A stretch of DNA of 64,000 bases from Mytilus trossulus (lineage: Eukaryota; Mollusca; Bivalvia; Mytilida; Mytilidae), in contig NC_086373.1 of assembly GCF_036588685.1 (NCBI RefSeq), positions 56,055,164 through 56,119,163 of the forward strand, given 5' to 3'. The notes beneath the pieces were generated by a model that was not told the origin of the DNA, searched no databases, and worked only from the letters and a program-made list of their open reading frames with translations. Shown piece by piece: positions 25,601-36,258 of this stretch. How positions within the stretch are numbered: position 1 is the stretch's first letter; the number at the start of each line of letters is the position of its first letter. Both the position numbers and the translations under genes were made by a program.

Positions 25601-26445
25601 GATGCATCACTATCAGCACCATACAATGCATGTTTATGGCACTGGTCTTGTTGCATCACTATCAGCACCATACAATGCATGTTTATGGCACTGGTCTTGT
25701 TGCATCACTATCAGCACCATACAATGCATGTTTATGGCACTGGTCTTGTTGCATCACTATCAGCACCATATAATGCATGTTTATGGCACTGGTCTTGTTG
25801 CATCACTATCAGCACCATACAATGCATGTTTACGGCACTGGTCTTGTTGCATCACTATCAGCACCATACAATGCATGTTTACGGCACTGGTCTTGTTGCA
25901 TTACTATCAGCACCATACAATGCATGTTTATGGCACTGGTCTTGTTGCATCACTATCAGCACCATACAATGCATGTTTATGGCACTGGTCTTGATGCATC
26001 ACTATCAGCACCATACAATGCATGTTTGTGGCACTGGTCTTGTTGCATCACTATCAGCACCATATAATGCATGTTTATGGCACTGGTCTTGTTGCATCAC
26101 TATCAGCACCATACAATGCATGTTTATGGCACTGGTTTTGTTGTATCACTATCAGCACCATACAATGCATGTTTATGGCACTGGTGTTGTTCTATTAGCA
26201 CCATACAATGCATGTTTATGGCACTGGTTTTGTTGTATCACTATCAGCACCATACAATGCATGTTTATGGCACTGGTTTTGTTGTATCACTATCAGCACC
26301 ATACAATGCATGTTTATGGCACTGGTGTTGTTCTATCAGCACCACACACTGCAGATTGAAAAATCAATGCAATGGTTTTGTATCAGCACAATGTTTATGT
26401 ATGTTTACTTATATGGCACTGGTTCTGTTCATTTGTGCAACATTT
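22660..26445. repeat. 49-bp satellite array, about 70 copies
   Basis: The unit runs GCATGTTTATGGCACTGGTC, TTGTTGCATCACTATCAGCA, CCATACAAT. The core, about 22850-26345, is near-homogeneous; both edges hold diverged, partly shorter units (about 43 bp). Variant units (GGATATGG, GTTTGTGG, GTTTACGG, GTTGTTCTAT) recur at 490 or 539 bp, that is 10 or 11 units, for example at 23931, 24421 and 24960, so larger blocks were duplicated. Since 49 leaves remainder 1 on division by 3 and the unit lacks forward stops, all three plus frames stay open for hundreds of codons; these are not genes. Confidence 0.97.
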
Positions 26446-26731
26446 TTTTTTACACTGAAAGTAAATGAGGAACATACAATTATTTACATATTTTATATAA
26501 ATAACAAAAGTTAGTAAAAATCTTGACTGTCCGTAAAAGTTATTGTTGAATCCACCCTCCCCAAATAAAAGAATCCCTTTAGTATAAAAAGAAAATACAT
26601 TGAAATGCATGTTTCTGTGTTAAACATATGGAGGTACATCAAATTGAATCATTAATTAATACGAAATAAATTGCCCAACGTCTTGCCTTATTGGCCACAA
26701 TAGTTCTGATGATTGATTTGCATGAGTATAG
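26446..26731. other. Short gap, 3' flank of the first Ig gene
   Basis: No feature recognised. Probably contains the 3' untranslated region of the minus-strand Ig gene; no polyadenylation signal was assigned. Confidence 0.4.
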
Positions 26732-28530
26732 TCAATAAACATCCGGATTCTGCAAACGCCTCATGTAGTCATTCCGATATTCTGAAAAAGTTCTCATGTT
26801 TGACCCTGCTATGAAGTTGTCATGGTATGTCTCTGGACTTGAATCAACATCGGTATTTTCTAAACGTCTCATATAGTCATCTCGATATTGTGAATGAGTT
26901 CTCATGTTTGATCCTGCTATCGAATTCTTGTGAAATGATTTACGGCTTGTATCAAAATCAGGATTCTGTAAACGTCTCGTGTAGTCATTTCTATATTGCG
27001 AAAGCGTTCTCATAGTTGACCCTGCTATGAAGTTATCGTGGTATGATTTAGGGCTGACATCAACGTCAGGATTCTGCAAATTTCTCATATAGTCATCTCG
27101 ATATTGTGAAAGAGTTTTCATGTTTGACCCCGCTATCGAGTTCTTATGAATTGATTTGGGACTTCCATCAAAATCAGGATCCTGTACATGATTCATGTAG
27201 TCATCTCGATATTGTGAATTAGTTCTCATGTTTAACCCTGCTATGGAGTTCCTATGGAATGATTTAGGACTTGCGTCAACGTCAGGATTCTGTGAATATT
27301 TCACGTAATCATCTTGATATTGTGAAAGAGTTCTCATATTTAATCCTGCTTTGGAGTTCTTATGGTATGAAATACGACTTCCATTAACGCCAGGATTTTG
27401 TAAATTCCTCATGTAGTCATCTCCATAATGTGTATGAGGTTTCACACTCAACCTTGCGATGGGATTCTCGTGGTGCTTGTTGCGATAAGGATAATCCCCA
27501 ACAATGTTCGGGTCATCCCTATATGATGGATGACTTGCGTCAGGATCGTCGTAATAAGGTTCAACTTCATTCCCTGGTTTTTGCAAATCCATGTCTTTCA
27601 ATTTTGACTTGAACATGTCAAGTTTCTCTTTGTTCTTTTCTTTCTGTTTATCAACAAAATAGAAAATTGTTACCAGAAAAACTAAAAAGATGCATAAAAG
27701 AGGAAGTCCTATGGCACCGCAAATTGTAGGATTATCTTTAAAATATTGATACAAAACTTCAAACATACTTGGAGGTGGATCAACATGAACTTGATAAGTT
27801 ATCAGGTCAAATTCTACAGTTTTAATAGGATCGAACACTACACAAGTCCAATTTCCCGCCATTTCTTTATTTGCATTGTAAAAATGTGCGCTTGATTTGT
27901 TAAATATGGATGTGGAATATTCAGTGACATTATGGTTATGAATCCATGTTCTATTCGTGTGTTTAACCATGTGATAAAGCGATTGTGATGGACAGTGTAC
28001 ACTGAAGTCCAGTGACTCCTTCACTCTAACCTGTATACCAGGATCTGTTACTAAGGTATACAAAGTCACAGTTTTAAATTCGTCCGGTTCATACTCCACC
28101 TGACAGACATAAGTACCCTGATCTTCAGGTTCAAGCCGCTCTATGCGTAATATACCAAACTGAAAAAACATTCTACCGGCTATTATTTTCATTGCTCCAT
28201 TGTTGTGTAACCACTTAGCTTTAGATTTTTTATAAAATTTATTGATTTGCCTACTTATTTCATTCTCGCATGTAATTTCCATAGTGCCACCAACAGTTCT
28301 ATTATAGCGAACATGGGTAGCATTTTTCAGTTCTGCTTTAATCAGTTTTCTTAGTTTCTTTGGTAGTGGTATATCAGCATGAATCTTCGATAGTTTGTCT
28401 TTAATTTTGAATCTCTTTGTTCTGTTTCTTGCAGTGTGATTCATAGTTTCAGAGGGACCTTTAAGTTGATTGTATTGTTGTAATTCAACAATTTGCTGCA
28501 TACCGGAGTTGCATGATCTAAATCTATTCT
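26732..28530 (-). CDS. Two-Ig-domain type I membrane protein with 36-aa tail repeats (main exon)
   Basis: Likely cell-surface protein; ligand unknown. The frame is open from 28549 (605 residues), but ATTTCAG directly precedes 28530, so the exon probably starts there, in the same phase as the paralogue at 31065-35014. Residues counted from the 28549 Met: Ig1 with C94, W113, DQGTYVC (C149); Ig2 with C186, W202, GNWTC (C236); many NxT/S sites; membrane segment about 277-299; then a Lys-rich stop-transfer stretch. The tail 365-605 is seven 36-residue repeats built on AGSNMRTLSQYRDDYM and LQNPDVD, starting at 365, 401, 437, 473, 509, 545 and 581 (the last is cut short by the stop). The upstream signal-peptide exon was not identified. 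Member of no family I can name. Confidence 0.8.
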
Positions 28531-29479
28531 CTGAAATTATAAGAATCATACCTTATGGTCATGTATAAGTTGTAAATTACTTACAGGTGTCATTGTCACT
28601 TTTTAAGTGAAACTTAAAACAGAACAAATAAATTACCTTCAAAACCCTGGTCTGACTTTGACCTCATAATGTTCAGATTCCTTGCACAACCTGCTTTTCT
28701 TACGGTGCCTTTTTTTAATTTTTTTGATAATATGATCAAATGTCAGTATTCCACTTTATAGAGCAATCCCTTTCAAACCCTATAATGCCTCATCAACCCT
28801 TAACAAATTACAAAATCCATAAACAGCTCTATCCGGCTAAAGCAAACCTTAGCAAATCAAATTATTTCTCACATTTGCATTCATTTAGATTTGAACATAG
28901 TATACAAGTATACTATTCCAAGATATAATCTTTATACTAAACTAAGCCTAAACTATAATTGCATGTTCATATGACAAAGCAAAATGATCTATAGTAGCCA
29001 AATATCAGTTCTCCTTTTGATTTAAAAAAAAATGTGTCATCAGGTACGTTATTATCTGTTAGAAATTTGTCGAGGTGTCGTTAAGTTTTTTTAAAGTTTT
29101 TTTTACAATTGGATCGAGGGTATCCAAAATAAGTTTTCTCGATCATCGACCATTGGAATCATACGTGATTGATTAAAAAGTTTACAGATCAAATCGTCTC
29201 CTTAATTTATAAACATTTTACTGAATTTTATTCACTCTCAAATATATTGATGGTGTGCATAGTTTAAAGTGTTTGTTTAATAAAGGAAACTAGTATATAC
29301 CGTTGTTCAATAGTTATATTTATCGATCAGACTGAAACAAATCTTTTAGTATAATTTACCAACGTTCAAAACCGTCTAAAACACCTTGAAGTACACATGT
29401 ACACTCAAGAATAAACTATTTGCATTTATATATGTACTGGCTGCAAGTAAATATGAATTTAAAATGAATTAATTGCCGT
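28531..29479. other. Upstream of first Ig gene; no exon assigned
   Basis: Should hold or precede the missing signal-peptide exon of the Ig gene below. A minus-strand stretch ending at a donor (exon end 28637) has the right phase but lacks a credible acceptor or signal peptide. Otherwise AT-rich and featureless. Confidence 0.35.
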
Positions 29480-29810
29480 TACCTATTCTGACGTACTTCA
29501 TTACCAAATTCGGGCTACAAACCAAAACTGAGGGACAAACATAAAACATCAAACACAAGAGGAAAACAACGAAACAACAGAAACACTTTTAATGTGGAGC
29601 AGGATCTGCTTACCCTTCCGGAGCACCTGAGATCACCACTAGTTTTTGGTGGGGTTCGTGTTGTTTATTCTTTAGTTTTCTATGTTGTGTCATGTGTACT
29701 ATTGTTTTTCTGTTTGTCTTTTTAATTTTTGGCCATGGCGTTGTCAGTTTGTTTTAGATTTACGAGTTTGACTGTCCCTTTGGTATCTTTCGTCCCTCTT
29801 TTAAAAGTGC
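29480..29810 (-). repeat. Mussel-type dispersed repeat, third family
   Basis: Shows CCGGAGCACCTGAGATCACC, TTTTTGGTGGGGTTCGTGTT, ATGTTGTGTCATGTGTACTA and TGACTGTCCCTTTGGTATCT in order. A forward relative interrupts the retroelement at 54650-54806. Confidence 0.7.
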
Positions 29811-31064
29811 AACAACAACAAAAAAACAAAAACACACAGAAACGAGCTATAAAAAACATTCTCCCAATTTCATCTATTTGCACCATTGTTCAAAGGGTGA
29901 TTGTTTATTATGTTTCTGTACCAAACAAAAACTTGGAAAGAAAAAATCATCTGGAATCCCTCTTCCCCTTCAAATGTAGTCAAATATATGAGCTTCATGT
30001 TTCACACGTCTTTAAGTCTACACAATCTATTGTAATTCACTCATCAATCAAGAATTACGAGGGAGAAAATTGGATGTACCTTTTTATTTGATTTATTTTA
30101 ATATCTGAAAACAAAATTATAATATAACGTCAACCTGGCCTTGTGAATCTAGACATACGCTTCTAAATAGGAATTAAAGTTATATCTCAGTTTCAACATT
30201 TATTAGCTGATCTATCGTTATGGGTCATGTTGTTTTCATTTTGAGTATATCTTTGGTAAACTTTTCATATTTCAATCTTTTACAACAAATTCCCAGCCAA
30301 TTAGAACCAAACGAAGATGGAATCTTCAAATTTGAAAGTATAAAATGTACTTTATAAAGTATGACACTTTAGTATGGTTCTTATTTTTGAAAATACACGA
30401 AAAAGTATTCACATTTTTACAGATTCTTCTTCCAAACTTGATAATAAAATATTGAAGTACCAGTATCTTTTTTGAGCTTCTGTCACAAGCTGGAAATCCC
30501 ATATGGATGTCATAAAGGAACGAAGACTACATAGCACCCAATTTAAAAACATAGAAAAGGCTAAGAAATCATCTGGAAGGGGAACGCCATGAATAAACTC
30601 ACTGGAAAAAAAAACAAGCCATCTTAATTGTTCCAGCCAATTATACATGACCCGCACTGATCTGTGTCCATATTTGTTAACTGTTAAAAAATGAATTATG
30701 AACCAACGGAGATGTAAAGTAAACGCCAACTAGACAGCAAACCTATAAATTACAATCAGAAGTCACCAAAACGGTTTTCTAGAATTGTCAAAAGTCTTTA
30801 CAATAAGTCAGGCTCTAAAACTAGAACTAAAGCGGACAGCCACTAATGAGCTTTTATACTTGGAGCAAGCACAGCATAATTTCTTCAATCATTAATCAGA
30901 TTCCATGGTTTTGGTGTATATCTCAACGCAGAGCAATGTTTTTGATTATGTTGGTCTTCTCAGTTACGACCTTGAGCTTGATTACTGAACTGAATAAACA
31001 TTGTGTGGCAACTTGCGTATTGAAAAATCTGCACACCTATGACTTTACTTGAAGCACGCACCAG
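29811..31064. other. Intergenic between the two Ig genes
   Basis: No gene supported. One 106-codon minus-strand ORF (30409-30729) has no recognisable domain or signal peptide. Confidence 0.5.
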
Positions 31065-34000
31065 TTAAAAGAATTTCTTTTCCGGAGCGGCTCGTCTACC
31101 GGAATATATTTCTGCTGATTCGAGAAAATCTAATTCGGAATCTTCGCTTTCTCCATTCCACATTTCTTCGATGCAGATTGCATTGTTACCATCGTGGAAG
31201 GGTATACAATCCCCAAACTCTTCGTCCATATAATAATTGTCAAAGTTCTGTTCACCGAAATTCATCTCTTTTTCATCCTCTTCGTAAACAGAAATGCTAT
31301 CTCCATATCTACGAAAGGCTGTCCCATTTCCAATATTTTCGTCCACGTAATTATGGTTGAAGTTCTGTTCATCAAAATTCATCTCTTCGTCTTCCTCTTC
31401 GAAAAAATCTCTTTTATTCCCATACATTTCTTCCGCATTGTCATTCCCATCCTTTTCGTCAGTTGATCCTGTTTCACTAGAGGTTTCATCTTGCTCTTCA
31501 TCTGTGTCAGGCTTTTCGGGTTGCTTAGGCTCATGAACAAAATAAATGTACATGGCCACCAAAAACAGTAGAGCGCTTAGAGACTGAGTTGCTATTAATA
31601 TTGGATGAGTCATTACAAACTTATGTACTTCGCTTTCATGTAGGGGAAGAGCTGTAACACTTACGTCGTACCGAATAAGATCCCACTGTCTGTCAGTAGC
31701 CGGATCTGTCACCTGACATACCCAAGATCCTTCATGTTTGAGAGCAGAGGCATTGTGAAATCTTTCAAATGCTCTACTCTTTGCTGGAATATTTGTATAC
31801 CCATTTACCATTTTTCCGTTCAACGACCAAGTGCGGAAAGATTTTTCAAATAGTCGACCAATTGGGGAACTTGGGCAATGGAGTTTTAAAGTTTTTGTCT
31901 CCATAATCTGAACTGGTATACCAACCTTCTCAGATACTACTGTTGCAAAATAAATTGTCTTTCTCCGTTTAGGTGCATAATGTACTCGACAGGCGTATAG
32001 TCCTTGGTCACTGGCATTAAAATTTGTTATTTCGAACATGAGTCCTTCAAGTTTCATTCGTTTCTTATCAATTTCAAGATCAACATTATTGAAAATCCAT
32101 TGATGTTTTGAATTTGGAAATGTCTTGTTCATCGCCTCCAGTTCAGGAGTGTCACAAGACAACGTTATCTTTTCTCCGATCGCTAAGATAAACTTGTCTT
32201 CAAGCTTCTTTAAATTCTGATTAATCATAATTGCAGTTTTTATTGGAACGCCTTTTTGTTGTTGTAGTTTCTTTCGTATCCCTCTCTTAATTCTTTGTCT
32301 GATTGGTATTCTCCTTGGAGATCTTAGTTCAACGGTCGTCTTACTATGGCAAGTTCTATATCTTCTCTCTATATTATAAAGTAAAATTGGTCATCAGATC
32401 TTAAATGGGGTTCGAAGGTATGGTCCTACATATCTGTATCCTTTACATTTAGGTATTTTTCCCCAATTCGTTATATTAATGCTAATTTTTGTCTATTCTT
32501 TATATTAAAGCATCCTATTATTCGCTATTCTCCAGTTTTGCCCTTTTTCTGTTTTCAAGTTCTGTCACAGGTAAAAAAAAAAAAAAAACACACAACATGG
32601 TTCTCTATTCTGTAAGTCCCATCCACATTATTTCAAATGCCAGTTGATGATATAACATTTAGTTTCGATTGCTCATTTTATGATTGCTTCGCCATGACCG
32701 AAGCATAATTTTGGTTTGTGTGTCAAAAGCTTGCAAGATTTATTTGTAATTCTTTGTTTTTAAACATATTGAACGAATTAAGCATTCGAAGGTCAATTTG
32801 TAATTGGAAAATTTGTTTTTTTGGATCAGTTTCTATATCGTTGACGAAGACGGAAATTCTTTCAAAAATGCACGATATTGTTATTTTTAGAAGGGGGGTT
32901 TTGTCTCTCACTTTACACTACTAATGAATTGACTGTGGTTCTTCTACAGCTGTCAGTTAAAACGTTGGCCAGAAAACCGTTTAATTTGATTACACCAACT
33001 GCAATCGTGGCAATTTTTTTTAAAGCAGTTGTAATATTTTGAGAGAAAAACACACACATACACACACACATCAAGGTGAATTAAAGTTGACAGAAATTCA
33101 GTATTTTTTGGCGATTAAGTGTCCATCTTCAGATGTGGTATGATAGCCAATGAAACACACAAAAAAAGTCATTTAATCAAGTCACAGTAAGAACGACAAA
33201 CAATTTTGCTTACAATTTTACATCGTCACACAGTTTTTTTTAAAACTATTTGATAACATGTTATCGTCTTTTCATGTAAAAGTTTAAAATTAAAAAAAAA
33301 CAAAAACAAAAAAACCAAGAAAATTCAATTACTGTCTTCTTTTTTATCTACAGATCGGTTAACAACTGAATATAGCATCCAATGAAACGTACATTTATGT
33401 GTAGACATAGCTGTAAACCTTGATATCACAGTTTTAACATAACAGAATTTTCATTTTTTTACAGTAAGGAATCGCCCCTAAAAGAAATCGTCTCTAAAAT
33501 AGAGGCAAACCATATCAAGGAAATATTCAAACTCATAAGTCGAAACCCAACTGACAATAACACTAACTCCACCAGAACTCGGGTACGATCTTCATAGTAG
33601 CAAACGTGTGGAATTGCTCTACATTTGCAATTTCGGCGTCTTTGTAGCTTACTATGTGGTATGTGCTTTGCTCATTGTTGAAGTCTTATGGTGAAATTTA
33701 GTTATCAATTTCTGTGTCATTTGGTATCTTATGAGGAGTTGTCTCATTGGCAATCAAACAACATTTTTATTTATATATATATATCTATTCAGGATAATAA
33801 AGGGGGCCGCACTAGGGGTTAAAACGGGGTCCTGTCACCAAGCACCAATGGACGAAATCCGTGACGACTCATTTTCAACGTTTATAAAATATTCTGAATC
33901 TCTAAATCAAACATATCCTGTCAGTTAAACGTCGTATTTTTATTTCTAATAAAATATAAAAAAGAAGATAATAATAAAAGTTTGTTATGTACTTTCGAAA

Positions 34001-35014
34001 AAAGATATTTAAATGAGTTTAAACTAGACCTTTACCATCGTTTCAACTTTAAACCCTCACAACTAATCCTAGACGCAATTGACCACACACGTGACAGGTG
34101 CGTTCTACTCCAATCTTAATTTACTAGGATTGCCAGTCAGTTGTCAGGCAAAGGTCGGCGGTTCTACGGCTCCTGGCACTCTGGTTTCTTTTGCAAAAAA
34201 AAAATTGATCGCCAAAAATTAGCAAGTCAATAAAAAACGTAATGGATCTCCGATTTCATTTTCAAACCGTTTATTTACCGGAGAATTGTGCCTTCTTTAA
34301 TTGTTTTGTGTCCATGTATTTTCGAATAAGGATTCGGTTAGGTTATGGTTTGTGTTTTAAATAAGGGTTAAGTCTTATACATAATTTTATATATTAAGTT
34401 TGTATAAAAAAAATATAACGTGAATAGATGCTAGGTTTTAGCTAGTTTAGTATATCTATACAATATAAGTTGGGACACCTAAACTAAAAGAACACACTTA
34501 ATCAAATAAATACGACATTTTAAAGTTAAGCACGGTTTGATAGAAACGTATTCTTAGCTAAAGTCTTCTATCCCTTTTAGTAATACCGAGTCGCTAAACG
34601 CACAGGTCTACGCAAATTAACTATGCGTTCATTTCAGTAAAATACTTATCACTGTAGATTAAGATATATGACAATGAGAAATAAATGCTAAATCGGATGA
34701 CTTAATTTCCTTCACTTTAATATCTTGTATTGAGCAAGTTATTAATTTACAAACTCACCTAAGATATTAAAATCATTTGTTCTTACATCCATTCTTGACC
34801 AGCTGGACCACGTGTCAGTGCAGGATTTTGATGTATAGCAGTTTTGGCTACAAATTGAGGAATCCTTTGTTAAAACTATCATGTCTTTAAACATCGACTT
34901 GTATCCATCACAAATGTACATTTTTCCATGTAGACAATTAGATTCTACATCGGATATAAGCTGGAGTATCAAAAATATCACAAAAACCAGCCTAGACGTC
35001 GCCATTGCAGACAT
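31065..35014 (-). CDS. Cys-rich plus two-Ig type I membrane protein with acidic tail
   Basis: Two exons, 34759-35014 and 31065-32368 (519 aa). Exon 1 opens with a clear signal peptide (MSAMATSRLVFVIFLILQ) and a Cys-rich segment (C27, C35, C55, C59, C65). It ends TTAG with a GTGAGT donor, leaving one base; exon 2 starts AGAGAAG after an ATATAG acceptor, joining to a Glu codon and ERRYRTCHS, matching the ENRFRSCNS start of the neighbouring paralogue. Ig1 has C157 and DQGLYAC (C212); Ig2 has C250 and GSWVC (C303). Membrane segment about 342-363. The cytoplasmic tail is strongly acidic with two copies of an EEDE-EMNF-EQNF motif. Likely surface receptor or adhesion protein; ligand unknown. Same strand and architecture as the 26732-28530 gene, so probably a tandem duplicate. 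Confidence 0.82.
33050..33070. repeat. (CA)n microsatellite
   Basis: Short near-pure CA run within the intron of the acidic-tail Ig gene. Confidence 0.8.
33590..33775 (-). repeat. Mussel-type dispersed repeat, reverse copy
   Basis: TATGTGGTATGTGCTTTGCT, CATTGTTGAAGTC and GGAGTTGTCTCATTGGCAAT in order. In the intron of the acidic-tail Ig gene. Confidence 0.65.
34120..34232 (+). repeat. V-SINE-like core fragment
   Basis: GGCAAAGGTCGGCGGTTCTA, then CTCCTGGCACTCTGGTTTC, a poly-A stretch and GATCGCCAAAAATTAGC follow the order of the conserved core of molluscan V-SINEs (GGTCGGTGGTTCTCTCCGGG-type). Diverged copy inside the intron of the acidic-tail Ig gene. The family call rests on recall. Confidence 0.5.
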
Positions 35015-35276
35015 TGCATTTGATTACATTTGCGTCACAATAGTAAAACAAGACAAGTTCCCGCCATAATCCTCCAAAAGTACATTTACTGAATAAGCAT
35101 GGCCAAAACAGATATCAGTGGGCGGATTATTTGATGCAAATTTTGAATGAGATAGATAGCCAATCAAAACAAAGGTTAAAACTGAAGGAATTTATAAAAT
35201 CTTGAAACATAGTAACAAGTTTTAGATGTGTACTACCTTTGCTACATGTTATACATGCATGTATGTCGTGTTTATG

Positions 35277-35442
35277 ACCTCCAGTGGCGGATCCAGAAAG
35301 TGGGGGCCCACTGACTGCCTAAGAGGGGGCCCGCTCCAGACACGTTTCAGTGATCCCTATATAATCAACCAAATTTTCCCCCAACTTAAGGGGGCCGGGA
35401 CCCCTGCCCCCCCCCCCCCCCCCTAAATCCGCCTCTGACCTC
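35277..35442. mobile_element. 156-bp MITE with 5-bp TSD
   Basis: Element 35282-35437 begins CAGTGGCGGATCCAG and ends CTAAATCCGCCTCTG (inverted). ACCTC is duplicated directly on both sides. Contains a run of about 18 C near the right end. A second member with the same kind of ends is at 46982-47118. Confidence 0.8.
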
Positions 35443-36200
35443 GTGTACTGATTTCGATGTTGTGTGGCATTTTAATTGTTGGTTCAACTTACTTGGATTT
35501 GAAATAATCTAATTTAAGCGCCTGCATTTTTAAAGATTTGCAAATAACATGAACGACTTGCAACTGATACAAAATTTGTATTTTATCTTCATTTCTGACA
35601 TTTCTGTGTTCGGCTTTAAATTTAATGGCATTTTTTTATCTTTAAAAACATTTGTTAGACCTTTTGCTCAAATTCCACGGCTTATTTCTTTATAACAGTC
35701 ATCAGTATTTCATTACCCAATTCTTTTATGCTGTTATCACAGTCAGGCTTTATTCTTTTGCATCTCGATGATTACTCTCCTCTTTTTCCCCCTTTTTTCT
35801 ATTTAATAATTATTATATTTTTTGGCTGTCATTCTCTTCTTTGTAAACCTCCGACAAATACTATTAATTTTATTATCTGGGAACAGTTTATTTAACATAT
35901 TTCCTGATCGTATAAGGAATTATATGTCTGTCGTTAGCATAGAAAATCACTGATTAACCGTTTTAACTTCAAGTGAACAACCACCTATTTTTAAACTAAA
36001 ACTTTTGTTTAATTTATTCTTACATTAAAGTGCCAATCAGCAAATAAATGTTATAGCTTGTTTATACAATTTCGTAGTCTTTATTTACATATTTTTGTAG
36101 TCCAACTTACACTTATTGAAAACAAAAGTACAAGCCCAAAGCTTCAATTTCGTATTACCGTAAAATTTGTCCTGTTCGCGACGGACTTGGATTCTTAATG
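35443..36200. other. Intergenic, nothing recognised
   Basis: AT-rich stretch between the acidic-tail Ig gene (diverging left) and the EF-Tu gene (to the right). No exon or repeat recognised. Confidence 0.5.
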
Positions 36201-36216
36201 TTAGATTTTTTTTGAC

Positions 36217-36226
36217 ACCGGAAGTA
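36217..36226 (+). promoter_or_regulatory. ETS/GABP (NRF-2)-like site
   Basis: ACCGGAAGTA matches the ETS-family GABP consensus, 33 bp upstream of the EF-Tu start codon. GABP/NRF-2 sites are typical of promoters of nuclear genes for mitochondrial proteins in animals. Function is inference from sequence and position. Confidence 0.45.
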
Positions 36227-36258
36227 ACTTTTGAAGGTTACAAAACAGGGCCAACACC

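Noticed and set aside
22764-26514. Many overlapping long ORFs (up to 431 codons) on the plus strand
   Set aside because: They are the 49-bp satellite read in three stop-free frames; no domain, no codon bias, all frames equivalent.
28637-28740. Possible upstream exon for the first Ig gene, minus strand, ending at a phase-1 donor
   Set aside because: The phase fits, but the upstream side is poly-A rather than pyrimidine, there is no signal peptide, and similarity to the paralogue's exon 1 is negligible.
30409-30729. 106-codon minus-strand ORF
   Set aside because: No signal peptide, no domain I recognise, no splice context; plausible by chance in this length of AT-rich DNA.
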